The notes under the pieces were generated by a model, which had not been told where the DNA came from, ran no database searches, and saw only the letters and a program-made list of their open reading frames with translations. From CAZAAW01 sp964483325 (GTDB taxonomy: Bacteria; Pseudomonadota; Alphaproteobacteria; Rhizobiales; Kaistiaceae), in assembly GCA_964483325.1 (NCBI GenBank), contig CAZAAW010000005.1, positions 1 to 64,000 on the forward strand: a DNA stretch of 64,000 bases, written 5' to 3'. The position numbers were made by a program, and so were the translations under genes. Shown here piece by piece: positions 16,783 through 24,804 of this stretch. Every line of letters starts with the position of its first letter. Positions within the stretch are counted from its first letter, which is position 1.

Positions 16783-19152
16783 TCATCATCGATTGCCATC
16801 GCCAGTCTCGGCAGCCCGCGCATGGGCCCGCGCCGCGAGCTGAAGACGGCGCTGGAAGCCTACTGGTCGGGCAAGACCGACGCCGCGGCGCTGCAGGAAA
16901 CGGCTTCGGCCCTGCGCACCGCGTCCTGGGCGCGCCAGCACGCCGCCGGAATCACAGTGATTCCGAGCAACGATTTCTCGCTCTACGACCATGTCCTCGA
17001 CACCAGCCTGATGGTCGGCGCCATCCCGGGTCGCTACGGCGCGCCGGAAGCGCCCGGCCTCGACACCTATTTCGCCATGGCGCGCGGCAGCCAGACCGCC
17101 GGCCAGGGTCATGCCCATCATGACCATGCCCATCATGATCACACCCATGATCACGGTGGCGAGGGCGTCCAGGCGCTCGAGATGACGAAGTGGTTCGATA
17201 CCAACTACCACTACCTCGTCCCGGAATTCCGCGCCGACCAGGCGTTCCGCCTCGCTTCCACCAAGGCGGTGGATGAGTATCGCGAGGCGGCCTCGCTGGG
17301 CTATGCGACGCGGCCGGTGCTGCTCGGCCCGGTGAGCTACCTGAAGCTCGGCAAGGCGGCCGATGGCAGCTTCGACCCGCTGTCGCTGCTGCCGCGGCTG
17401 CTGCCGGTCTATGTCGAGGTGCTGCGCCGGCTGGCGGCGAGCGGCGCCGAATGGGTGCAGATCGACGAGCCCTGCCTGGTGCTCGATGCCGATGCGGCGA
17501 CGCAGGCAGCGCTGAAGCAGGCCTACGGCATGCTGGCGCATGCCCTGCCGAAGCTGAGGCTGATGCTGACGAGCTATTTCGGCGGCCTCGGCGACAATCT
17601 CGGGACCGCCCTGGCGCTGCCGGTGTCCGGCCTGCATCTCGACCTGGTACGGGCGCCCGGCCAGCTCGACGCGGTCCTTGCCGCCGTGCCGCGCGGTCTC
17701 GTCCTGTCGCTCGGCGTCATCGACGGACGCAATATCTGGCGCGCCGATCTCGAGGCCATCCTCGACCGTATCGAGCCGGTGGTGGCGCGTCGCGGCGGCG
17801 ATCATGTGATGCTGGCGCCGTCCTGCTCGCTGCTGCATGTCCCCCTCGATCTCGCTTTGGAAGAGTCGCTCGACCCGGACCTGCGCAGCTGGCTCGCCTT
17901 CGCGGTCCAGAAGATGGAGGAACTGGCCGTGCTCGGGCGGGCTCTCGGCGAGGGCCGGGCGGCTGTGCGCGAGGAGCTGGCGGCGGCGACGGCGGCGATC
18001 GAGGCGCGGCGCCGCTCGCCCAAGGTCCATGATGCGGCGGTTGCGGCGCGCGTCGCGGCGGTCGACAGCGCCATGGCCGCCCGCCACAGCGCCTTCGGCG
18101 AGCGCCTGGCGCAGCAGCGCCGGCACCTGCCGCTGCCGCCCTTCCCGACCACCACCATCGGCTCCTTCCCGCAGACGGCCGACATCCGCAAGGCGCGCGC
18201 CGCGCACGACAAGGGCGGCCTGCCGGATGCCGATTACGAGGCGTTCCTCGACGCCGAAATGGCGGCGGCGATCCGCTGGCAGGAGGAGATCGGCCTCGAC
18301 GTGCTGGTGCATGGCGAGTTCGAGCGCAACGACATGGTGCAGTATTTCGGCGAGCGCCTCGCCGGCTTCGCCTTCACCCGCCACGGCTGGGTGCAGAGCT
18401 ACGGCTCGCGCTGCGTGCGGCCGCCGATCCTCTTCGGCGACGTCTCGCGGCCGCAGCCGATGACCGTCGACTGGTGGCGCCGGGCGCAGTCGCTGACCGA
18501 CCGGCCGGTGAAGGGCATGCTGACCGGCCCGGTCACCATCCTCAACTGGTCCTTCGTGCGCGACGACATGGAGCGCGCCGATGTCTGCCGCCAGATCGCC
18601 CTCGCCATTCGCGACGAGGTGCGCGACCTGGAGGCCGCCGGTGCGCGCGTCATCCAGATCGACGAGGCGGCGCTGCGCGAAGGCCTGCCGCTGCGCCGGG
18701 CGGATCGCGCCGCCTATCTCGACTGGGCGGTATCGGCCTTCCGGCTCGCCACCTCCGGCGTCGCCGACGAGACGCAGATCCACACCCACATGTGCTACTC
18801 GGAATTCAACGACATCATCTCCGCCATCGCGGCGATGGACGCCGACGTCATCTCGATCGAGACGTCGCGTTCCCGCATGGAGCTGCTCGACGCCTTCGTC
18901 GAGTACAGCTATCCGAACCAGATCGGTCCGGGCGTCTACGACATCCACTCGCCGCGCGTGCCGTCGGCCGAGGAGATGGCGTCGCTGCTGGAGCGCGTGA
19001 CGGAGCGGCTGTCGGCCGATCAGCTCTGGGTCAATCCTGACTGCGGGTTAAAGACGCGCAACTGGGAAGAGGTGCGTCCGGCGCTGGTCAACATGGTCGC
19101 CGCGGCACGGACCCTGCGGGAAAAGGTTGCCGGCGCCGTGCCGGCGGCCTGA
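16777..19152 (+). CDS. metE: Cobalamin-independent methionine synthase
   Basis: 791 residues from the GTG at 16777 (AAGGGG at 7 nt). It transfers the methyl group of 5-methyltetrahydrofolate-triglutamate to homocysteine. The N-terminal half (1-390) carries ALEMTKWFDTNYHY. The C-terminal barrel (about 440-785) has PTTTIGSFPQT and the zinc ligands in HTHMCYSEF and NPDCGLKTR. It is about 40 residues longer than E. coli MetE, partly because of a His-rich insert at residues 109-128 (nine His within 112-126). Expression is probably controlled by the riboswitch directly upstream. Confidence 0.97.
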   Translation: MSSSSIAIASLGSPRMGPRRELKTALEAYWSGKTDAAALQETASALRTASWARQHAAGITVIPSNDFSLYDHVLDTSLMVGAIPGRYGAPEAPGLDTYFAMARGSQTAGQGHAHHDHAHHDHTHDHGGEGVQALEMTKWFDTNYHYLVPEFRADQAFRLASTKAVDEYREAASLGYATRPVLLGPVSYLKLGKAADGSFDPLSLLPRLLPVYVEVLRRLAASGAEWVQIDEPCLVLDADAATQAALKQAYGMLAHALPKLRLMLTSYFGGLGDNLGTALALPVSGLHLDLVRAPGQLDAVLAAVPRGLVLSLGVIDGRNIWRADLEAILDRIEPVVARRGGDHVMLAPSCSLLHVPLDLALEESLDPDLRSWLAFAVQKMEELAVLGRALGEGRAAVREELAAATAAIEARRRSPKVHDAAVAARVAAVDSAMAARHSAFGERLAQQRRHLPLPPFPTTTIGSFPQTADIRKARAAHDKGGLPDADYEAFLDAEMAAAIRWQEEIGLDVLVHGEFERNDMVQYFGERLAGFAFTRHGWVQSYGSRCVRPPILFGDVSRPQPMTVDWWRRAQSLTDRPVKGMLTGPVTILNWSFVRDDMERADVCRQIALAIRDEVRDLEAAGARVIQIDEAALREGLPLRRADRAAYLDWAVSAFRLATSGVADETQIHTHMCYSEFNDIISAIAAMDADVISIETSRSRMELLDAFVEYSYPNQIGPGVYDIHSPRVPSAEEMASLLERVTERLSADQLWVNPDCGLKTRNWEEVRPALVNMVAAARTLREKVAGAVPAA

Positions 19153-19179
19153 CCACAAAGGTCCGGGGTCCTCCCTTTC

Positions 19180-19210
19180 GGCGGCGGAGAGCATTCTGTT
19201 TTCCGCCGCC
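19180..19210 (+). terminator. Stem-loop after metE
   Basis: Perfect 9-bp arms GGCGGCGGA and TCCGCCGCC enclose a 13-nt loop, 28 nt past the metE stop. No U run follows, so termination efficiency is uncertain. Confidence 0.5.
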
Positions 19211-19234
19211 GGCCGGGCCGGGTCAGGCGTTCCC

Positions 19235-19263
19235 TTGACGCTCCGGGGGGCGGTTCTTACCTT
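19235..19263 (+). promoter_or_regulatory. Sigma-70-type promoter of trxA
   Basis: TTGACG (19235-19240) and TACCTT (19258-19263) are separated by 17 nt, close to the housekeeping consensus. The position, 37 nt before the trxA ATG, is suitable. Confidence 0.55.
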
Positions 19264-19299
19264 TTACTGGACCATTTCCCGAATCTCGAGAGGTTCTCC

Positions 19300-19665
19300 A
19301 TGGACGCCAAAGTCGACACCCAATCGCCCGCGGGCGACAAGGCCGCCGGGCCGGTGAAGGTGACCGACGGCTCGTTTGACACCGACGTCCTGAAGGCGTC
19401 GCAGCCGGTCGTCGTCGATTTCTGGGCCGAATGGTGCGGCCCGTGCCACATGATCGCGCCGTCTCTGGAGGAGATCGCCAGCGAGATGGACGGCCAGGTG
19501 ACAATCGCCAAGCTGAACATCGACGAGAACCCCAAGACCGCCGCCAAGTACGGCGTCCGCTCGATCCCGACCCTGATCATGTTCAAGGACGGCGAGCCGA
19601 TGGCCATGCAGGTCGGCGCCGCTCCCAAGGGCCGCCTCAGCGAGTGGATCAAGCGCGCCATCTGA
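19300..19665 (+). CDS. trxA: Thioredoxin
   Basis: 121 residues, with a full thioredoxin fold after an N-terminal extension of about 15 residues. The active site is WCGPC within VDFWAEWCGPCHMIAP, and the cis-proline is in VRSIPTLIMFKDG. It is a general cytoplasmic disulfide reductase. AGAGG lies upstream of the ATG, a promoter-like element precedes it, and a strong intrinsic terminator follows, so it is probably a single transcription unit. In many Hyphomicrobiales trxA is next to folC; here folC is more than 30 kb away. Confidence 0.96.
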   Translation: MDAKVDTQSPAGDKAAGPVKVTDGSFDTDVLKASQPVVVDFWAEWCGPCHMIAPSLEEIASEMDGQVTIAKLNIDENPKTAAKYGVRSIPTLIMFKDGEPMAMQVGAAPKGRLSEWIKRAI

Positions 19666-19692
19666 GGCCCGCCGATACGTTCTCATGACAAG

Positions 19693-19725
19693 GCCGGGAG
19701 CCGCATGGCTCCCGGCTTTTTATTT
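19693..19725 (+). terminator. Intrinsic terminator of trxA
   Basis: Perfect 10-bp stem GCCGGGAGCC / GGCTCCCGGC with a GCAT loop, followed by TTTTTATTT. The T tract overlaps the stop codon of the convergent WYL regulator at 19720, so the two genes share this element. Confidence 0.93.
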
Positions 19726-20469
19726 GTCCGCAGCCTCCTCCGCCGCCGGGCGCTGCGCCATCGCGGTGCGCTGCGCCTGCCATTGCCGGTGCAGCGCGGC
19801 GAGATTGGCGCGGAAGGGCTGGTCGAGGACGCGCGGCCGGCCGATGCGGTCGGTGCGGAAGAGGCGGACCTCCGCCTTGTCCTGGTCGAGCGCCAGGAGA
19901 TACCAGGCCGGCAGCTCGATCAGCAGTCCTTGCGGCTCGACACGGCGCCGGCTGTGGCGGCCTTCGCGGTCGGTGTAGTCGAAGCTCATGCAGCGGCTGC
20001 GGCTGAAGGCTTCCTCGAACGCCGCCACCACCTCCGGCGCCGTCGCCCCGAGCCCCTGCCGCACCGCCTCCGTCGCCGGCTGGCCGACCACCACCCGCCG
20101 CATCAGCCCATGCAGGCTGCGCGCCCGCTCGCGCGGCAGGCTGGCCAGCACCTTGTTGAGGCCGGAACGCAGCGACGCGCTCCACGGCATCGCCGCAACG
20201 CTGGCCGACATCTGCCCGGCAAGCCACAGCGCCACCACCTCGTCGACGGCAAGATGCACTGCCGTGACGCCGCGGCCGCGGTCGAGCAGCACGCCGCCGC
20301 CCGGTCCCGCCTCGGCGCGGATCGACCATCTGCGCTCGCGCAGCGTTGCCAGATCGCGCAGCACCGTGCGGCGGCTGACGCCGAGCGCCCCGGCGATCGC
20401 CGCGACGCTCATCGCCTCGCTGGCCTGCAACAGGTCGAGAAGGTCCATCACGCGTGTGGTGCGCGTCAT
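19720..20469 (-). CDS. YafY-type transcriptional regulator (HTH plus WYL domain)
   Basis: 249 residues. The N-terminal winged helix (about 1-60: VAAIAGALGVSRRTVLRDLATL) is followed by a linker and a WYL domain (about 140-235) with the variant core PAWYLLALDQDKAEVRLFRTDRI. WYL proteins are ligand-sensing regulators, often acting on a neighbouring enzyme gene. It is divergent from the alpha/beta hydrolase at 20534. A perfect palindrome directly abuts its start codon, suggesting autoregulation and control of the hydrolase. Confidence 0.9.
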   Translation of the reverse strand: MTRTTRVMDLLDLLQASEAMSVAAIAGALGVSRRTVLRDLATLRERRWSIRAEAGPGGGVLLDRGRGVTAVHLAVDEVVALWLAGQMSASVAAMPWSASLRSGLNKVLASLPRERARSLHGLMRRVVVGQPATEAVRQGLGATAPEVVAAFEEAFSRSRCMSFDYTDREGRHSRRRVEPQGLLIELPAWYLLALDQDKAEVRLFRTDRIGRPRVLDQPFRANLAALHRQWQAQRTAMAQRPAAEEAADK

Positions 20470-20490
20470 CGGTGACAGTTTCTGTCACCG
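20470..20490. promoter_or_regulatory. Perfect palindromic operator between WYL regulator and hydrolase
   Basis: Two 9-bp arms, CGGTGACAG and CTGTCACCG, flank TTT. The element touches the regulator's ATG on one side and ends 44 nt before the hydrolase ATG. TGACAG/CTGTCA is the kind of dyad expected for a dimeric HTH protein. Confidence 0.75.
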
Positions 20491-20533
20491 CGTGGCGTTA
20501 GGCAAGGACACCAGCCTGCAGGGAGACCCACGC

Positions 20534-21298
20534 ATGACCACGGTCCAGAACGATCTCTTCGTCGACGATGGCGGCAGCGGCGGCCTGCCCGTCGTCTTCA
20601 TCCATTCCGGCGCCGGCAACACGACTCACTGGGCCGCCCAGCTGGCGCATCTGCGCGCCCGTCGCCGTGCCCTGGCGGTCGACCTGCCCGGCCACGGCCG
20701 CTCGGCGCCGCCGGCCGAAGGCGGCTATGCCATGGATCGCATGGCCGATGCGGTGATGGCGACGCTCGACCGTCTCGGTCTCGACCGCTTCGTCCTCGTC
20801 GGCCACAGCCTCGGCGGCGTCGTGGCAGCGTCTGCGGCGGCGAAACATCAGGATCGCGTCGCCGGCCTGCTGCTGCTCGATCCGGCCTCCGACGGCCGCC
20901 AGGTGCCGCCCGACCAGGCCGCCGCGCTTCTCGAGGCGATGCATTCGGAGGAGAGCTACTGGCCGGCCGTCTCGGCCTATTGGGAAACGCTGCTCGGCGA
21001 CGGGCGGCCGGAGGTTCAGGAGCGGCTTCGGCAGGACCTCGGGAACACGCGCCGCGAGGCCGTCATCGGCACCTTCGAATCGCTGATGGTGTTCGACCCG
21101 GTGACGCCGCTCCGCAGCTACCGTGGGCCGCGTCTGGCGCTGACGACGCGTCTCAACGACACGCCGATGGCCCTGCACGAACTGGTCGAGGACCTGCCGC
21201 ACCGGCGCATCGACAGCGTCAGCCACTGGCTGCAGCTCGACAAGCCGGAGGAGATCAACGCGGCGATCGACGCCTTCCTGGCCGAGGTCGAAGCCTAG
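20534..21298 (+). CDS. Alpha/beta hydrolase
   Basis: 254 residues from the ATG at 20534 (AGGGAGA upstream). It shows the classical fold signals: oxyanion-hole strand VVFIHSGAGN, VDLPGHGRS, the nucleophile elbow GHSLGG (Ser), and the late histidine in SVSHWLQLDKPEE. The substrate cannot be told; such enzymes cleave esters, lactones or similar bonds. The divergent WYL regulator and shared operator suggest an inducible two-gene unit. Confidence 0.88.
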   Translation: MTTVQNDLFVDDGGSGGLPVVFIHSGAGNTTHWAAQLAHLRARRRALAVDLPGHGRSAPPAEGGYAMDRMADAVMATLDRLGLDRFVLVGHSLGGVVAASAAAKHQDRVAGLLLLDPASDGRQVPPDQAAALLEAMHSEESYWPAVSAYWETLLGDGRPEVQERLRQDLGNTRREAVIGTFESLMVFDPVTPLRSYRGPRLALTTRLNDTPMALHELVEDLPHRRIDSVSHWLQLDKPEEINAAIDAFLAEVEA

Positions 21299-21308
21299 GC
21301 GCGAAGTC

Positions 21309-22427
21309 TCACGCGGTAAGGCCCGGCGTATGGCGCGCCAGCGCGTTGATCACCTGCCGTGCCGAGACGCGGCCGATCTGCGTGCCGCCATCGTCGACGA
21401 CGCCAACCCATTGATGCTCGGCGAAGATCGGTAGCACGTCCTCGCAGCGGGCGTCGGACGGGACGGTCGCCGGCAGCGTCTCGAAGGCGCCGCGCTCCAT
21501 GATGGTGCGCACATGGATGGCGCGCGCCTTGTTCACCTCGCGCACGAATTCCTCGACATGCTTGTTGGCCGGCCGCAGGACGATCTCCTCCGGCTTGCCG
21601 ACCTGCTGCACGACGCCGTCGCGCAGGACGGCGATGCGGTCGCCGATCTTCAGCGCCTCGTCGAAATCATGGGTGATGAACAGGATCGTCTTGCCGAGCG
21701 ATTTCTGAAGCCGCATCAGCTCGTCCTGCATGCCGGAGCGGATCAGCGGATCGAGCGCTGAAAAGGCTTCGTCCATCAGGATGATGTCGGTGTTCATGGC
21801 GAGCGCCCGGGCGAGGCCGACGCGCTGCTGCTGGCCGCCGGAAAGCTGCCGCGGCCGCGCCTGCTCGTAGCCGCCGAGGCCGACCGTCTCGACCCAGCGC
21901 GCCGCCTCCTCCGCCCGCTCGCGGCGCGATACGCCGCGGGTGGCAAGACCGTAGGCGACATTGTCGATCACCGAGCGGTGCGGCAGCAGGCCGAACTTCT
22001 GGAACACCATCGCCACCTGCGTGCGGCGGAAGGTCTGCAGCTGCTGCGGGTTCATCGCCAGCACGTCGGCACCGTTGACGATGATCTCGCCGGCGGTCGG
22101 ATCGATCAGCCGGTTGACGTGGCGGATGAGCGTCGACTTGCCCGAGCCCGACAGGCCCATGACCACGAAGATGTGGCCGCGGTCGATGTCGAGCGACACG
22201 TCCTGGAGCCCGACGACCAGGCCGGTGGCGGCCAGCACTTCCGCCTTGCTGGCGCCGGCGCGCAGCATGTCGAGCGCCGGGCCGGGATTGTCGCCGAAGA
22301 TCTTGGTGACGTTGCGGATGCGGATGGCGATGTCGTCGCCGGTATCACTCATGGCGCTGTCACTCATGGCGCTGTCACTCATGGCGATGTCGCTCATGGC
22401 ACTGTTAATCATGGCGGTGTCATTCAT
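21309..22427 (-). CDS. proV: Glycine betaine/proline-type ABC transporter ATPase (ProV)
   Basis: 372 residues. Walker A is GLSGSGKS, the ABC signature LSGGQQQRVGLARAL, Walker B ILMDEAFSALDP, and the H loop ITHDFDEAL. A C-terminal CBS-like segment (about 310-368, HVRTIMERGAFETLP onward) is typical of osmoregulatory ATPases. The first ATG overlaps the proW stop by ATGA and has GGAGGGG 5 nt upstream, so translation begins before a 30-residue repetitive leader made of MSDSA-like pentapeptides. It energises uptake through ProW. Confidence 0.95.
   Translation of the reverse strand: MNDTAMINSAMSDIAMSDSAMSDSAMSDTGDDIAIRIRNVTKIFGDNPGPALDMLRAGASKAEVLAATGLVVGLQDVSLDIDRGHIFVVMGLSGSGKSTLIRHVNRLIDPTAGEIIVNGADVLAMNPQQLQTFRRTQVAMVFQKFGLLPHRSVIDNVAYGLATRGVSRRERAEEAARWVETVGLGGYEQARPRQLSGGQQQRVGLARALAMNTDIILMDEAFSALDPLIRSGMQDELMRLQKSLGKTILFITHDFDEALKIGDRIAVLRDGVVQQVGKPEEIVLRPANKHVEEFVREVNKARAIHVRTIMERGAFETLPATVPSDARCEDVLPIFAEHQWVGVVDDGGTQIGRVSARQVINALARHTPGLTA
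22338..22427 (-). repeat. 15-bp tandem repeat (six units) at the 5' end of proV
   Basis: ATG triplets recur every 15 nt on the minus strand at 22427, 22412, 22397, 22382, 22367 and 22352. The encoded units are MNDTA, MINSA, MSDIA, MSDSA, MSDSA and MSDTG. The two inner MSDSA units are nearly identical in DNA. All units are in frame. Confidence 0.95.
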
Positions 22428-23296
22428 GGCCGCCCCTCCGCCAGGCCGATACGGGCCTGCAGGCGGCGCCCGAAGGACTGCGTGATGCGGTCGAAGATCA
22501 CCGCCAGCACGACGATGCCGAGCCCGGCGAGCAGGCCGCGGCTGACTTCCAGCCGGCCTATGCCCTGCAGCACCTGGTAGCCGAGGCCGCCGGCGCCGAT
22601 CATCGAGGCGATCACCACCATCGCCAGCGCCAGCATCGTGGTCTGGTTGATGCCGGCAAGGATTGTCGGCAGGGCGAGCGGGATCTGGACGCCGAAAAGG
22701 CGCTGCCGCGTGCTGGTGCCGAAGGCGCGGCTCGCCTCCATGACCGCCGGATCGACGCTGCGCAGCCCCAGATCGGTCAGCCGCACCAGCGGCGGCGCCG
22801 CATAGACGATCGTCGCCAGCAGCGCCGGGATCTTGCCCGGCCCGAAGATCATCACCGTCGGGATCAGGTAGACGAAGCTAGGCAGCGTCTGCATCAGGTC
22901 GAGGATCGGCGTGATGATATTGCGGACCCGCCGCGACCGCGCCATCCAGACGCCGACCGGGATGGAGATGATGATCGCCGACAGGGTCGCGGCGATCATC
23001 AGCGCCGTGGTCGCCATGGCGTCGCGCCACAGGTCCATGACGCCGAGGAAGAGCAGCGACAGGGCGACAAGCAGCGGCAGGCGCCAGCCGCGCGTCGCCA
23101 GCCAGGCGATGCCGGTGAGCACCAGAACGATCAGCCACCATGGCGTGCCGATCAGCAGCGCCTCGATGGCGTTGAGGAAGCTCAGCAGCGGCCGCGCCGC
23201 CGCTTCCAGGGCGCCGCCCCAATTGGCGACGACCCAGTCGAGCCCGTTGTCTATGGCGCGCCGCAGCGGCCGTGTGCTGAAGAGTTCAGGAAACAT
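22424..23296 (-). CDS. proW: Glycine betaine/proline-type ABC transporter permease (ProW)
   Basis: 290 residues; GGAG lies 7 nt before the ATG. Six or more membrane segments are visible, and the BPD_transp_1 loop EASRAFGTSTRQRLFGVQIP contacts the ATPase. An N-terminal stretch (DNGLDWVVANWG) is typical of ProW. It forms the membrane pore of the osmoprotectant importer. It is separated from proX by 116 nt holding a large hairpin and is coupled to proV. Confidence 0.95.
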   Translation of the reverse strand: MFPELFSTRPLRRAIDNGLDWVVANWGGALEAAARPLLSFLNAIEALLIGTPWWLIVLVLTGIAWLATRGWRLPLLVALSLLFLGVMDLWRDAMATTALMIAATLSAIIISIPVGVWMARSRRVRNIITPILDLMQTLPSFVYLIPTVMIFGPGKIPALLATIVYAAPPLVRLTDLGLRSVDPAVMEASRAFGTSTRQRLFGVQIPLALPTILAGINQTTMLALAMVVIASMIGAGGLGYQVLQGIGRLEVSRGLLAGLGIVVLAVIFDRITQSFGRRLQARIGLAEGRP

Positions 23297-23342
23297 GGAT
23301 CATCTCCCCCCGGGGATGCGCCGCCCTGCCGGACGGATGCCT

Positions 23343-23385
23343 GCAGCGGCAGAGCGGCCGGAACGCTGTCCGGCCGCTCCGCTGC
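23343..23385 (-). promoter_or_regulatory. Large intercistronic hairpin between proX and proW
   Basis: An 11-bp perfect stem (GAGCGGCCGGA / TCCGGCCGCTC, 6-nt loop) is extended by an outer GCAGCGG/CGCTGC stem after a 2-nt bulge. No U run follows in the transcribed direction. Such hairpins usually protect the binding-protein message or attenuate downstream transcription. Confidence 0.7.
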
Positions 23386-23412
23386 GGCATGTCCCTGGCG
23401 TCCCGGCGATGC

Positions 23413-24435
23413 CTAGCCGGCGACCGCCGCACGCACGCGTTCCGCTACGTCGGCCGGGACCCATTTGGTCCAGATGTCCTCCTGGGTGCGGAGGAAATTC
23501 AGCGCCGTATCGGCGGCATCGGCCTTGTTCTCGTCGCCATAGACGAGAAGTTCGCTGAGCTGGGCATTTGTCAGCCCGACCTTGGAGAAATACGCGGCGA
23601 TGGCCGGCGCTTCCTCCTTCACCCACGACGAGGCGCCGACAACGGCCGGCGACGACGGATAGGCGGTCTTGGCCGGTGGATCCTCGCAATCCGGGTCGGA
23701 ATTGCAGGCAAAGACCTCGGGATGGGTCTCACCCATATCAAGCTGGAAGGTATCGAGCTTGCCGAGAAGCGCGGTCGGACCCCAATAGTAGAAGAAGATC
23801 GGCTCCTGACGCAGGAAGGCGCGGCTGATCGAGGCGTCAAGCGCGGCAGCCGAACCCGGCGAGAACAGGTTCCATTTGTCCTCCATGCCGTAGGCCTTGA
23901 AGAGAGAGCTGGTATAGACCTCGCAGGCCCATCCCGGCGGGCAGGAATAAAGGCGGCCCTTCGACGGATCTTCCGGATCGGGGAAGAGCTCGGGATGCGC
24001 GACGACATCTTCCGCCGTCACCAGTTCCGGATGCGCGTCCTTGACGTATTGCGGAATGAACCAGGCTTCGACAGTGCCGTCGGTGATGGCGTCGGCGAGA
24101 CTGACGACCTTGCCGTCGGCGATGCCCTTTCTCCAGATCTCCTCGATGGAACTGGTCCACAGCTCCGGCGCGATGGCCGGCCGGCCGCGGGACAGCATCG
24201 AGGACGTCGTCGCGATCGTGTCGCCGGCGACGATCTCGACCGTGCAGCCATAGCCCTTCTCGAGGATCACGGCATGGATATGGGCGAGCGCGGCGGCGGA
24301 GGGCCAGGTCATCTCGGCGATGTCGATCTTGCGATCGGTCCCGCAGGTGGTGTCCTGGGCCTGCGCTGCCGTGGCACCGGCGGCAGCAAATGCAAATCCC
24401 GCAAAAAGCGATACGAGCCAGCCATTCGAGGGCAT
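23413..24435 (-). CDS. proX: Glycine betaine/proline-type substrate-binding protein (ProX)
   Basis: 340 residues with a signal peptide ending ATAAQAQ (about residue 27). The mature OpuAC-like domain starts KIDIAEMTWPSAAALAHIHA and contains the bilobed fold with aromatic residues suited to quaternary amines (GWACEVY, FYYWGPTALL). Four or more Cys residues (CGTDRK, SCPPGWAC, CNSDPDC) may form periplasmic disulfides. Gene order proX-proW-proV differs from E. coli proV-W-X. Exact ligand (betaine, choline or proline) is not resolved. Confidence 0.93.
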   Translation of the reverse strand: MPSNGWLVSLFAGFAFAAAGATAAQAQDTTCGTDRKIDIAEMTWPSAAALAHIHAVILEKGYGCTVEIVAGDTIATTSSMLSRGRPAIAPELWTSSIEEIWRKGIADGKVVSLADAITDGTVEAWFIPQYVKDAHPELVTAEDVVAHPELFPDPEDPSKGRLYSCPPGWACEVYTSSLFKAYGMEDKWNLFSPGSAAALDASISRAFLRQEPIFFYYWGPTALLGKLDTFQLDMGETHPEVFACNSDPDCEDPPAKTAYPSSPAVVGASSWVKEEAPAIAAYFSKVGLTNAQLSELLVYGDENKADAADTALNFLRTQEDIWTKWVPADVAERVRAAVAG

Positions 24436-24804
24436 ACGGCCATCTCTCCCTGTTGTTGATGAGTACAGTGCACTTATAACTCAATTGAGCGATATTCAAC
24501 CCTGGAATCGACTCGTAAAGTATTAGCAAAACAAGAAAACGACGTAATTCCGCCTTCATTTGAAGCGCGTGGAATTACGAAGAAATTATGGGACGACTTT
24601 CTTCGGAGAATTTGCTGCTAAAGAATAGGAGCGGAAGGAATGTTTTGGCGATGAATAGGCTCGCCGGAGACCCTGCCGTCTGCTGCGGGATTCGCGGGAA
24701 AAAGTAAGGGCGCCGGATCGACTGCGTCCGGAGCGGGGTCGTCAGTAGAGAGGGCCGGCGGTCGGGCTGAAGGGGGGCGGCGATGCAGCCGCCGCGGCGG
24801 TGGC
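24436..24804. other. AT-rich intergenic island between proX and PBP1a
   Basis: 369 bp without a gene I can support. The part from about 24470 to 24660 is strikingly AT-rich against its surroundings. It holds the candidate proX promoter and, at 24543-24579, a nested inverted repeat: outer arms CGTAATTCC / GGAATTACG (9 bp) and inner arms CTTCA / TGAAG. The rest (24660-24804) returns to high GC. Confidence 0.8.
24473..24499 (-). promoter_or_regulatory. Candidate proX promoter containing a palindrome
   Basis: On the minus strand TTGAAT and TATAAG are 15 nt apart, about 40-65 nt before the proX ATG. The spacer contains the perfect palindrome CTCAATTGAG (24480-24489), well placed for a repressor. 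Confidence 0.45.

Noticed and set aside
16786..18948. 720-residue minus-strand ORF opposite metE
   Set aside because: No domain signals, composition of a shadow frame, and metE motifs are full length on the plus strand.
22338..22427. Possible CRISPR-like array
   Set aside because: Units are 15 bp without spacers and are translated within proV; no cas genes.
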